A stretch of DNA of 64,000 nt from Lactobacillaceae bacterium (GTDB taxonomy: Bacteria; Bacillota; Bacilli; Lactobacillales; Lactobacillaceae). Positions 26,239 to 35,440 of the stretch are shown piece after piece. Location of the stretch: NCBI GenBank assembly GCA_031289615.1, contig JAITPD010000052.1, positions 1 to 64,000 on the forward strand, read 5' to 3'. Position 1 is the stretch's first letter. Each line of letters starts with the position of its first letter. Under the pieces are notes generated by a model. It searched no databases. It was given only the letters and a program-made list of their open reading frames with translations, and had not been told where the DNA came from. Made by a program: the position numbers and the translations under genes.

Positions 26239-28903
26239 ACCACGTTTTTCCCTCATGCGTTTCAACCTTCAACGGGACACTTAGCTTTACAGCTGCATCC
26301 ATAATACTAGGCACTAATTTATGCATTATCTCCAGTTCTTCAGCAGGAACTTCAAAAATTAGTTCGTCGTGCACCTGCAAAAGCATTTTCGCCTTTAAAT
26401 TCTGATCCTTCAAAGCCTTTTGCATTTGAATCATAGCAATCTTGATAATGTCTGCCGCTGAACCTTGAATTGGTGAATTCATCGCCGTACGCTCTGCAAA
26501 ACTACGGAGATTAAAGTTTTTAGACTTAATATCTGCCAAATAACGCCGTCGATGCGCAATTGTCTCAACATAACCTAGCTCACGAGCAGAATTAATGATT
26601 TCCTCTGTCCACTTTTTTACTCCAGAATATTCTGTCAGATACGTATCAATGATTTGCTTGGCTGTCTTGCGATCCGTCCCAATATTCTTGGCTAATCCAA
26701 AGTCAGAAATCCCATAGACGATTCCAAAATTAACCGCCTTGGCCTGTCGACGCATATTGCCATCAACTGGCGCTTCGACTGATACTCCAAAAATTCGTCG
26801 AGCCGTTGCAGCGTGAATATCTTCATCATCAATAAACGCTTGGCGCATATGCTGATCTTCTGTAATGTCAGCCAGCACGCGTAATTCAATTTGCGAATAA
26901 TCCGCGCTAAAGATTGACCAGCCTTCATGCTCTGGAACAAAGGCCGACCTGATTTGACGGCCTTCTTCGACTCGCACAGGAATATTTTGCAAGTTTGGAT
27001 CAACTGAAGAAAGTCGTCCAGTTTGCGTCAGTGTTTGTAGATAACGGGTATGCACCTTTGAATCACTACCATGAATCACTCGCAGCAAGCCTTCGACATA
27101 GGTAGACTGAATCTTGGCTAATTGACGATATTGTAGAATTGACTCCACGATCGGCACATCAGCCATTTGCTCGAGCACTTCTACGGAGGTTGAATAGCCC
27201 GTCTTTGTCTTCTTTAAGGGCTTGAACCCCATCTCTTCAAACAAGATCACGCCCAATTGTTTTGGTGATTGAATGTTAAATTCGTGGCCAGCCTGGTTAT
27301 AAATGGTTTGTTCTAATTCTGAAAGACGTTCTGCTAGCTTTGATTGCATGCCTAATAACCGATCGGCATTGACAGTAATTCCGGCAATCTCCATTTCGGC
27401 CAACACAAATGTCAATGGTAATTCAATTTCACGATATAGGTTTTCCTGCTCGTGTTCTGCCAACTTGGTCATCAATTCTGGCTTGAGAGCACCAATCGCC
27501 ATTGCTTTACGCCCAAGATGCTCAAAGAAGTCCTCATCATTTTCAGGAATGGCAAACTTAGCCCCTTTGCCATAAACCTCTTCATCAGTAGCTACATCAT
27601 AATAATTATTTTCGTGAGCAAGCGCACCTAGATCGTTATTATTATCATTGACATCAAGCAAATAAGCAACCAACAATAGATCAAAGTCAACGCCCGTAAG
27701 TGGAACGTTCAGCCGCTTCAATGCGACAAAGGTTTCCTTGGCATTAAAGACATTTTTAACGACATTGGCGTTTGTCAAAAGCTTGTAAACTGGTGTGTTT
27801 TGGTACAAAAGTTCAATGTCACGTGATGCAAAATAGCCGTGCTCTTGATTTCCAAGTACGAAGCCAACTATCGCAGCTCGGTGATAGTTTTCGCCGTCCA
27901 ACTCAAGATAAAAGTCAATCTCTGAGCCTAAGTTTTCGATATGTGCTAAATTATTTGCTGTGAGAGCACGCACTTTAATTTCATTCTTAGCAGCAGACTG
28001 TTGCCCATCAATGGTATAACCTTGATTCGCCAATTTCACCAGCTGTTGCTTGAAATCAAGATGTTGGTAAAAAGGAATTAACTCTGCATACTGAATTCCA
28101 CGATAATCTAGGTCGGCCATTGAAATTGTAACTGGCGCTTCTGTCCGAATTCGAGCTAAATCGCGCGACAAAAAAGCGTCATTTTTATATTCAATCAGAT
28201 TTTCCTTACGCTTTGACTTCTTCATGTCATCCACATGTTCGTACAGTTTTGGAATTGAGCTGAACTCTTGAATCAATGCAATCGCAGTCTTTTCGCCAAT
28301 TCCTGGAACTCCTGGATAATTATCAGATGGATCACCTTGCAGACCTTTAACCTCAACGACTTGCTCTGGCGTTAGGCCACCATACGCTTCAGCAACCATG
28401 GCTGGAGTGTACTTTTCGATTTCACTAATACCCTTTTTCGTTAACCAAACAGTCGTGTCATCGCTGACCAATTGACGCATGTCGCGATCCCCGGTCACAA
28501 TCGTAACTGCATAGCCATCCGCTTCACCCTGCCTAGCCATCGTTCCAATAATATCGTCGGCTTCGTAATCAACGAGCTGATAATTTTTAATCCCATGGAG
28601 CTCAACCATTTTACGCAAAGGTTCAAATTGTTCGACTAATTCGCTCGGCGTCTTGTCACGATTTCCTTTGTAGTCGTCGTATGCATTTGTACGAAATGTG
28701 GTCTTTCCAGCATCCCACGCCACTAATGCTTTGTCTGGCTGAAAAGGATCAACAATGCCATCCAGCAAATTGTTGAACCCCACTAGCGCATTTGTGTGCA
28801 AACCTTCGTGGTTCATAAAGCGGTCAACTTGGTTAATCAGCGCGTAAAAAGCCCGAAAAGCAAGTGAGTTTCCGTCAATTAAAAGTAATTTTGGTTTTGC
28901 CAT
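26225..28903 (-). CDS. polA: DNA polymerase I
   Basis: LLLIDGNSLAFRAFYAL, SADYSQIELRVLA, RRQAKAVNFGIVYG, LLQVHDELIFEVP. Confidence 0.96.
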   Translation of the reverse strand: MAKPKLLLIDGNSLAFRAFYALINQVDRFMNHEGLHTNALVGFNNLLDGIVDPFQPDKALVAWDAGKTTFRTNAYDDYKGNRDKTPSELVEQFEPLRKMVELHGIKNYQLVDYEADDIIGTMARQGEADGYAVTIVTGDRDMRQLVSDDTTVWLTKKGISEIEKYTPAMVAEAYGGLTPEQVVEVKGLQGDPSDNYPGVPGIGEKTAIALIQEFSSIPKLYEHVDDMKKSKRKENLIEYKNDAFLSRDLARIRTEAPVTISMADLDYRGIQYAELIPFYQHLDFKQQLVKLANQGYTIDGQQSAAKNEIKVRALTANNLAHIENLGSEIDFYLELDGENYHRAAIVGFVLGNQEHGYFASRDIELLYQNTPVYKLLTNANVVKNVFNAKETFVALKRLNVPLTGVDFDLLLVAYLLDVNDNNNDLGALAHENNYYDVATDEEVYGKGAKFAIPENDEDFFEHLGRKAMAIGALKPELMTKLAEHEQENLYREIELPLTFVLAEMEIAGITVNADRLLGMQSKLAERLSELEQTIYNQAGHEFNIQSPKQLGVILFEEMGFKPLKKTKTGYSTSVEVLEQMADVPIVESILQYRQLAKIQSTYVEGLLRVIHGSDSKVHTRYLQTLTQTGRLSSVDPNLQNIPVRVEEGRQIRSAFVPEHEGWSIFSADYSQIELRVLADITEDQHMRQAFIDDEDIHAATARRIFGVSVEAPVDGNMRRQAKAVNFGIVYGISDFGLAKNIGTDRKTAKQIIDTYLTEYSGVKKWTEEIINSARELGYVETIAHRRRYLADIKSKNFNLRSFAERTAMNSPIQGSAADIIKIAMIQMQKALKDQNLKAKMLLQVHDELIFEVPAEELEIMHKLVPSIMDAAVKLSVPLKVETHEGKTWYDAK

Positions 28904-29050
28904 CTTGAACCTCTTTCTAATTTGTTGCGTTTGACTTAATTGTAACAAAAAAGAGGGTGCGAACAAAGGTGTTTGGCACAAATAGATAGTGACTTATTTT
29001 ATAAAGTTGATTTGAGTATTACTAGCTAGGTTAAATAACAATTTAATTTG

Positions 29051-29572
29051 CTAATGACTATTTTCCATTTTTAATAATTTATAGTTAATTTGTGCATTTA
29101 AATCATCCTGAATTGACTCAAGTTTTAGGCCTATCTCAGTCGGTTCGCCATCACCTTTTAGGTTAAATCCTCGTGAAATAGTTTCAATCAAGAAATCATC
29201 AAACCAATCATCCCATGTTACATAATCCTTGAAGTAAACTTTCACTTCTTGATTAATAATTTCTGTCTTTGTAGCACGTTCAAACGCTTCAGGATAAATT
29301 GAAATAGCAAAATCAAACAAATTTTTGTCTAGTAATCCATAAATCATCATCTGCTCAATATTCAAAATTTCGCAAATATCAACTTCAATAAAAGTATTAG
29401 GACCTGCCCACTCTCGATTTACATCAATTAAAACAAGTAAATCCATATCATTTTCATTCGGTGCTTTCAATATTTCAGTTACAAATCCCGTTAAATCAGG
29501 CGAATCAGTATTATATTTAATGCTGACGTATTTATTTTTGTATTTTAAATAATTTTCAATTTTATTATTCAT
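29051..29572 (-). CDS. Hypothetical protein; N-terminus looks like a small beta-barrel
   Basis: 173 aa, no family recognised. Confidence 0.55.
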   Translation of the reverse strand: MNNKIENYLKYKNKYVSIKYNTDSPDLTGFVTEILKAPNENDMDLLVLIDVNREWAGPNTFIEVDICEILNIEQMMIYGLLDKNLFDFAISIYPEAFERATKTEIINQEVKVYFKDYVTWDDWFDDFLIETISRGFNLKGDGEPTEIGLKLESIQDDLNAQINYKLLKMENSH

Positions 29573-29594
29573 TCGGATCCTTTCTCACTAAAAT

Positions 29595-29640
29595 GAAACA
29601 ACTCAAACCAGGTATGAACTATCCAGCTTGAGTTGCATTT
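29595..29640 (-). terminator. Terminator after surface protein gene
   Basis: CAACTCAAgctgg..cctggtTTGAGTTG then TTTC on minus strand. Confidence 0.6.
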
Positions 29641-29646
29641 TAATTA

Positions 29647-31752
29647 TTATTTCTTATTTTTCCGACGACTTGCAAAGATTCCTGCAAATGTCGCAGCTAA
29701 TGTTGCAAAGAGCGTTCCGACCAATCCGGTACTCTGCTCTTTAATCTGCGTATCATGTGCCAAATCTGCACGAATGATTTGAGAAGCCGCATCCTTAGAA
29801 CTCGTAATGGTTGGTTCTGCAGAGTCGCTTGACGTTTGCGTGGCATTTGAAGCTTCTGAAACAGGAACGGCGCGGTAAACTGCTTGTCCATTATTGCCAA
29901 CAGTGGTTTCAATAGCGACTTGAGCGTGATCCGCAGAATTTATCACGTTGGCAATAGCATCTGAATCAAGTTGTGCTTTTGCATCTTGATTATTTTCGCT
30001 AGCTTCACTCGTAGCAGCATTTTCATCACTGGCAGTATCCGCTGAAGAATCCGCATCTGATGGTGCTTCTGATTCACTTGCTGAAGAATCTGCATCTGAA
30101 GGAGCTTCTGATTCGCTGGCAGAAGAGTCCGCGTCTGAAGGAGCTTCTGATTCGCTGGCAGAAGAGTCCGCATCTGATGGCGCTTCTGATTCACTGGCTG
30201 AAGAATCTGCATCTGATGGTGCGTCTGATTCGCTGGCCGAAGAATCCGCATCTGATGGTGCCTCTGATTCACCGGCTGAAGAGTCCGCATCTGAAGGAGC
30301 TTCTGATTCACTAGCTGAAGAATCGGCATCTGAAGGAGCCTCTGATTCACCGGCTGAAGAGTCTGCATCTGATGGTGCTTCTGATTCACTAGCTGAAGAA
30401 TCTGCGTCTGATGGTGCTTCTGATTCGCTTGCTGAAGAGTCCGCATCTGAAGGTGCCTCTGATTCACTGGCTGAAGAATCCGCGTCTGAAGGGGCTTCTG
30501 ATTCACCGGCTGAAGAATCCGCATCTGACGGAGCTTCCGATTCGCTTGCTGAAGAATCTGCTTCCGAATCTGCGTCTGATGGCGCTTCTGACTCGCTGGC
30601 CGAAGAATCTGCATCTGATGGTGCTTCTGACTCACTGGCTGAAGAATCAGCTTCCGAATCCGCGTCTGATGGCGCTTCAGATGGCGTTTCTGGTGCCGGT
30701 GTTGGCGTTGCATCAATCACCGAAATAGAGTTCGACATTTCTGACTGAACACCATCTTCTGTATAAGATGCCGTCGCAGTATACGTAACGTCGCCCGCTG
30801 GCAGTGGTACTGAAACAGTAAAGCTACCATCTGTATTAGTCATGGTGCTACCAATTGCTTCACCATCAACGTAAATTGTAATATATAGCGATCCAGTATT
30901 GGTATCGTTAACATATCCTGTAATCGTTGCGGTTGCATTTTGCGTTGCATTTGCATCTTTGACAGCGTCCGTCAAGATCGGTGCATCAGGTTGTTCCACT
31001 GGTACGACAGGTGCTGGCATTGATGGTTCAGCCGCTGGTCCATTAGACTCAGAAAAAATTTCTGAAAATGGTCCACTTGAATTGTTGTTATCTCGATAAA
31101 ACGCGGCGTTAATGAATGAATCAGAGTTTCCGCCAACGTACAAATTTTTGATTGTTAGATTTTGAACAGAACCCGCAATCCATGATGTGTTGACCAAATC
31201 TGCTGTGAAATTATTATTACTAATGTCTAAGTCCGTGAAGCTAGGATTCGTAATTGAAAACAAATTCAAATACCAAAAGAGCATCGATGCATTGTAAGCT
31301 GTTGACCCGCCGGCATTGATAGCCGACGCAAAGACACCAGACAAATTCACACTCGTCAATGATGGATTTGAGCCAATCAATGCACCCAAAGACTTCAGAT
31401 TAGCCTGAATCACACTGCTATTAACGTTATAATTAGTTGGATTTGCAGCCCACAACAAATAAGCACTAAGCGAAGTCGAAGTGAAATCAACTGCTCCTGT
31501 TGGGTTACTTGCTGCTGCTAATACATCAGCAGGTATTTCAGGTGAATTAATTTGTTGCTCTTCTGCATCATCAGCAAATGCCTTTGTCGGTGCAGAATTA
31601 AACGCAATTGTAGCAGTTCCCATTGTCACTGCCGTTAAAATGACCCCTAACCCTGTTTTAACCCATTTGCTATTGTCACGATGAGGTACGGCCTTTGAAA
31701 AATTAATTTGCCCGGTTTTGGTTGTTTTGTCGTAATACCAGTTTTTTGCCAT
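29647..31752 (-). CDS. Secreted Ser/Asp/Glu-repeat surface protein with C-terminal hydrophobic/charged tail and no LPXTG
   Basis: Signal-like N-terminus; LRR-like segment; Ig-like segment; 13-aa repeats SEAPSDADSSASE; C-term STGLVGTLFATLAATFAGIFASRRKNKK. Confidence 0.82.
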   Translation of the reverse strand: MAKNWYYDKTTKTGQINFSKAVPHRDNSKWVKTGLGVILTAVTMGTATIAFNSAPTKAFADDAEEQQINSPEIPADVLAAASNPTGAVDFTSTSLSAYLLWAANPTNYNVNSSVIQANLKSLGALIGSNPSLTSVNLSGVFASAINAGGSTAYNASMLFWYLNLFSITNPSFTDLDISNNNFTADLVNTSWIAGSVQNLTIKNLYVGGNSDSFINAAFYRDNNNSSGPFSEIFSESNGPAAEPSMPAPVVPVEQPDAPILTDAVKDANATQNATATITGYVNDTNTGSLYITIYVDGEAIGSTMTNTDGSFTVSVPLPAGDVTYTATASYTEDGVQSEMSNSISVIDATPTPAPETPSEAPSDADSEADSSASESEAPSDADSSASESEAPSDADSEADSSASESEAPSDADSSAGESEAPSDADSSASESEAPSDADSSASESEAPSDADSSASESEAPSDADSSAGESEAPSDADSSASESEAPSDADSSAGESEAPSDADSSASESDAPSDADSSASESEAPSDADSSASESEAPSDADSSASESEAPSDADSSASESEAPSDADSSADTASDENAATSEASENNQDAKAQLDSDAIANVINSADHAQVAIETTVGNNGQAVYRAVPVSEASNATQTSSDSAEPTITSSKDAASQIIRADLAHDTQIKEQSTGLVGTLFATLAATFAGIFASRRKNKK
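30036..30690 (-). repeat. In-frame 39-bp tandem repeats (13-aa units, about 16 copies)
   Basis: SEAPSDADSSA(S/G)E repeated in the protein; two units have an extra SEAD. Confidence 0.92.
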
Positions 31753-31889
31753 ATTAGTCGCCCTCTACCTTGAAATTACTCAAGCTTTCTAGTTTTATTC
31801 CTATTTTTATTATACTGGTTCACTTAGGATTTGTCTGGACAAATCTGTGAAGTGTTTGTGACTTTTGGTAAGTGAAATCATTATACCAT

Positions 31890-31935
31890 CAATTCAATAA
31901 AGCCCCGGCAATCAAGGTGACTGCAGAGGCTTTGC
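31890..31935 (-). terminator. Candidate terminator after NCS2 permease gene
   Basis: AAAGCCtctGCA..TGCcggGGCTTT on minus strand. Confidence 0.55.
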
Positions 31936-31955
31936 TTATTTTTTAGAGTGTTAGC

Positions 31956-33419
31956 TTATTTATTTAGTGCTAATGAGATGAAGTTAAATAAGAACAAGAG
32001 TGAAATGATCCAAAGAATTGGGCTGATTTGCTTAACCTTGTTGCGGGCCAACTTCACAATGATAAAGAAGATGAATCCAGCGGCGATTCCATATGAAATT
32101 GAATATGAGAAGGCCATAAATGCTGCTGTAAAGAACGCTGGAATCGCAATTTCAATGTCGTTCCAGTCAATCAACTTGAATTCGTTCATCATCATGATTC
32201 CGACGATGATCAAGATTGGCGCAGTTGCAGCACTTGGAATCACTCCAACCAATGGTGCAGCAACGATTGAAAGCAAGAAGCCAATTGCGACGACTACTGA
32301 AGTTAATCCTGTTCGACCACCAGCTTTAATTCCAGAAGCTGATTCGATAAATGTTGTTGTGTTAGAAGTTCCAAAGATTCCAGCTAACATGGTTGCAAAA
32401 GTATCAGCAACTAGTCCGCGATCCATCTTAGACTTGAACCCCTTGCCTTCATAAAATTCTTTTTGGTCCTTTTCAGAGAAGATTCCAGTTGTAAGACCTG
32501 TTCCGATAAATGTTCCAATGGCATCAAATAATCCTGAAAGACCCATTGAGAAAACAGTCAAAATGACAACTAGGATATGCTTTGGTGTCGTAAACATCGA
32601 CCAGAGCCCGTCTTTACCTAATCCAGCGCCAAACACCTGTCCAAAGTCATGGAAAGTTGCGCCGAATGACCCAGCAATGTCAATGTGTGTGTTAGTAACG
32701 CCCATTGGAATTCCAATTAAAGTCGTAGCGACAACTGAGATAAGAAATGCTCCAGGAACCTTGCGAACTACCAAGATTACTAGAATCACAAAGCCGATCA
32801 ATGCTAGCAACAAAGCAGGTGAATTGAAGTTTGCAATTTCTGGCGTAGTTCCCCCATTTGACACAAGGGTATTAACTGCCTTAGCTCCTTGACCAACGTG
32901 GAAAGCCTTATCATTCAGGGTCACGATGTTTTCACCGTCAACGATGAAGTTCAAGAAGCCGGCGTTCTTCAAACCGATATAGGCGATGAATAGCCCGATT
33001 CCAGCCGCGATTGCATGCTTTAATTGAGCAGGAATTCCTTTTACGATGGCAGAACGTAACTTAGTCAAAGTAATCACAACATCGACCAATCCGACCAAGA
33101 AGACCATTCCCAGCGCTTGCTTCCATGTGAAACCAAGCCCAAAGACAATCGTATACGTAAACATTGCTTGCATTCCAATTGAAGGCGCGAGCGCATATGG
33201 CAAGTTAGCAAACAATCCGGTGATCAGGGTTCCAACAACAGCCGTGATGATGGTTGCCAGGAACACACCTTGGCTAGGCATTCCTGTCATTGCTAAGACT
33301 GATGGATTCAAAAAGATGATATATGCCATGGCCACAAATGTAGTCAATCCGGCAATCACTTCGGTCCGCGCAGTTGTTTTGTTTTGCGACAGCTTAAAGA
33401 AATTTTCTAACACGATCAT
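31956..33419 (-). CDS. NCS2 family purine-type permease (PbuG/PbuO-like)
   Basis: TEVIAGLTTFVAMAYIIFLNPSVLAMTGM, GTLITGLFANLPYALAPSIGMQAMFTYTIV, SSVVVAIGFLLSIVAAPLVGVIPSAATAPILIIVG. Confidence 0.9.
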   Translation of the reverse strand: MIVLENFFKLSQNKTTARTEVIAGLTTFVAMAYIIFLNPSVLAMTGMPSQGVFLATIITAVVGTLITGLFANLPYALAPSIGMQAMFTYTIVFGLGFTWKQALGMVFLVGLVDVVITLTKLRSAIVKGIPAQLKHAIAAGIGLFIAYIGLKNAGFLNFIVDGENIVTLNDKAFHVGQGAKAVNTLVSNGGTTPEIANFNSPALLLALIGFVILVILVVRKVPGAFLISVVATTLIGIPMGVTNTHIDIAGSFGATFHDFGQVFGAGLGKDGLWSMFTTPKHILVVILTVFSMGLSGLFDAIGTFIGTGLTTGIFSEKDQKEFYEGKGFKSKMDRGLVADTFATMLAGIFGTSNTTTFIESASGIKAGGRTGLTSVVVAIGFLLSIVAAPLVGVIPSAATAPILIIVGIMMMNEFKLIDWNDIEIAIPAFFTAAFMAFSYSISYGIAAGFIFFIIVKLARNKVKQISPILWIISLLFLFNFISLALNK

Positions 33420-33479
33420 TCTCCTTATAATAAAAAACATGCAGTATGCGCATTTGCCACACTACATGAAAACTAGAAA

Positions 33480-33507
33480 ACGACGCAAAAACAAAAGTTT
33501 GCGTCGT
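33480..33507 (-). terminator. Intrinsic terminator in the leader of the NCS2 gene
   Basis: Perfect 10-bp stem ACGACGCAAA/TTTGCGTCGT, 8-nt loop, then UUUCU on minus strand. Confidence 0.8.
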
Positions 33508-33559
33508 CAACTAAAAGGATTAATCCCATTTCAAGTCTGTGGCAATACACGTTAACGAC
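33480..33559 (-). promoter_or_regulatory. Candidate attenuator/riboswitch-like leader of NCS2 permease gene
   Basis: GTCGTTAAC (33559-33551) pairs with GTTGACGAC (33511-33503), which overlaps the terminator 5' arm. Confidence 0.5.
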
Positions 33560-33689
33560 TAAAAAATATGCTAAATAATATCACTTACTTTACATGCATA
33601 ACTTTTAATCGTCAAGAAAAAGGGTCTGAAAGTTTTATTTGAGTATCATTTTGTTGGTCAATTTATTTGTTTGTATTTTAATATGACGC

Positions 33690-33864
33690 TGTGGTTCATC
33701 AGCTCCGCTAAAGATTCTTTTCGTTCGGATGGCCCTGCACGATTCATGTCGAATGGCAAAATAATTTGCCAATTTCACGGCGCTAAAGCACGCGTGAAAA
33801 GGTTCGCCTAGATTCGGCAAGGGCTGGTCATCCGACGACAGAATCGCTATGCTGATGAACCACA
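33690..33864. repeat. Foldback repeat family, copy E (reverse orientation)
   Basis: Perfect 14-bp terminal IR TGTGGTTCATCAGC (33690-33703)/GCTGATGAACCACA (33851-33864); internal GGCAAAATAATTTGCC and TTTCACGGCGCTAAAGCACGCGTGAAA hairpins. Confidence 0.87.
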
Positions 33865-33866
33865 CC

Positions 33867-34508
33867 TTATGAACGCAAATAACGTGTCAGCCACTGAATC
33901 AGCGAGTCGCCCACCATTGCCAAGACAATCGTCGGAATTACACCAGCAATGATGATCACTCCACCATCACTAGCATTGAGCCCACGAATAATAATATCGC
34001 CCAGTCCGCCACCACCAATGAAAGCTCCCAATGTTGCAATACTAATTGACACGATTAGCGCGTTTCGGACACCCGTCATAATCGCTGGTAAAGCAATTGG
34101 TAGATTGATCCGCATCAAGACTTGCCAGCGCGTCATTCCCAAACCTTTTCCAACATCTTGGAGTGCGCTTGGAACTGAAAGTAAGCCCGTCAACGTATTT
34201 CCAATAATTGGTAGCAATGAATACAAGAAGACTGTCATTACCACAGTTTGGCTACCTAATCCAAAGATCACCATTAATAGTGACATCAAAGCTAAGCCAG
34301 GCATGATTTGCAGCAAATTTGTAACGGTCACAATTACTTGCCCAATCCGTCTAAAACGTTGTCCGACAATGCCCAGCGGAATTCCCACCATGACTGCCAG
34401 CACAACACCGTCAAAAGCCATCAACGTTTGTCGCCCCATTGCTTGCAAAATCACAAAGCCATTGACGCTGTAATAGCGAATCACTTGCTCAATTAAATTC
34501 CCGTTCAT
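33867..34508 (-). CDS. Osmoprotectant ABC transporter permease
   Basis: OpuCB/ProW-like permease; in operon with binding protein and CBS-domain ATPase. Confidence 0.87.
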   Translation of the reverse strand: MNGNLIEQVIRYYSVNGFVILQAMGRQTLMAFDGVVLAVMVGIPLGIVGQRFRRIGQVIVTVTNLLQIMPGLALMSLLMVIFGLGSQTVVMTVFLYSLLPIIGNTLTGLLSVPSALQDVGKGLGMTRWQVLMRINLPIALPAIMTGVRNALIVSISIATLGAFIGGGGLGDIIIRGLNASDGGVIIIAGVIPTIVLAMVGDSLIQWLTRYLRS

Positions 34509-35440
34509 TTGTGGACCTCCCGAAAATAATCATGCTTTTGCAAAAATTGATGTGCCACCGTCTCTGGCGCAATTCCTTGATGATCAACTTGGTAATTCAT
34601 GTTTTGAATCATCTGCAAATCAATCTTTCCATCCAGGCGGTTTAAGACTGCATTTAATTGAGAATGTTCTTTCAAAAGCTGATCGTTGACAACCATGCTA
34701 GTGTCATACGCCGGAAAGAAACGCAGATCATCTTTAAGCATCACTAGCTTATTGCTCATAATTCGACTGTCCGTTGAATACCCCATTGCCACATTCACAT
34801 CACCCTTGACCAAGGAAGGATAAACTAATCCAATCTGCATCGGCAAAATTTGATTAAAATGCGTTTGATATTTCTTGGCGAACGCTTGATAACCATCGCC
34901 CTTCTTTTCATACCACGAAGAATCGACAGCCATTGAGAGTTTGTTGCTGACGCGTGCTAAATCACTCACATTTTTCAAATTGTATTTAGTAGCCGTCGCT
35001 TGAGTCACGAGCAACACATAAGTATTTGAAAAGCCATATGTTTTAAACCAAGTCTGCTTAAATTGCTGTTTAAAATCATTTGTAACGACGCGTTGGGCCC
35101 TCTTCCGGTCAAGAATTGCTGGCAGTTTTAACGTCGCTGCAATTTCCGTTCCAGTATAGCGTGTTGCTGAAATATCAGCATCTCCAGACAACATTGCTTG
35201 GTGCACAACTGAAGATGATCCGAGATTATTAATCTGCGTGGTAGCTAATCCTGTTTCATGCGTAATTAGTTCACTTACGATATTGCCCATAATTTGCGAT
35301 TCAGTCGTATTGACCGTCGCAATCTTAATCGGCGCGTTCTCTTTGTTTGTTAAATTCAAAAATTGTCCTTGACTAAATAACAAGACTAAAACACTTGCAA
35401 TTGCCAACAGACTTAAGACCCATTTCTTTTTTATATTCAT
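34505..35440 (-). CDS. Osmoprotectant ABC transporter substrate-binding protein
   Basis: IKIATVNTTESQIMGNIVSELITHETG.., GDADISATRYTGTEIAATL (OpuCC-like). Confidence 0.87.
   Translation of the reverse strand: MNIKKKWVLSLLAIASVLVLLFSQGQFLNLTNKENAPIKIATVNTTESQIMGNIVSELITHETGLATTQINNLGSSSVVHQAMLSGDADISATRYTGTEIAATLKLPAILDRKRAQRVVTNDFKQQFKQTWFKTYGFSNTYVLLVTQATATKYNLKNVSDLARVSNKLSMAVDSSWYEKKGDGYQAFAKKYQTHFNQILPMQIGLVYPSLVKGDVNVAMGYSTDSRIMSNKLVMLKDDLRFFPAYDTSMVVNDQLLKEHSQLNAVLNRLDGKIDLQMIQNMNYQVDHQGIAPETVAHQFLQKHDYFREVHK

Noticed and set aside
29647-29720. LPXTG anchor at the end of the surface protein
   Set aside because: No LPXTG or close variant is present before the hydrophobic tail.
30036-30690. 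Regular ~39-bp repeat that could be taken for a CRISPR array
   Set aside because: No unique spacers; the repeats are contiguous, in frame and encode a Ser/Asp-rich stalk.
29943-30728. Long alternative-frame ORFs over the surface-protein repeats (29943..30716, 30060..30314, 30411..30728)
   Set aside because: The repeat unit is a multiple of three, so all frames stay open; products are low-complexity artefacts.
33421-33600. Classic purine riboswitch upstream of the NCS2 permease
   Set aside because: The conserved purine aptamer core (TATAATCC..GTTTCTACC..CCG..ACTA) is absent; only a generic attenuator layout is supported.
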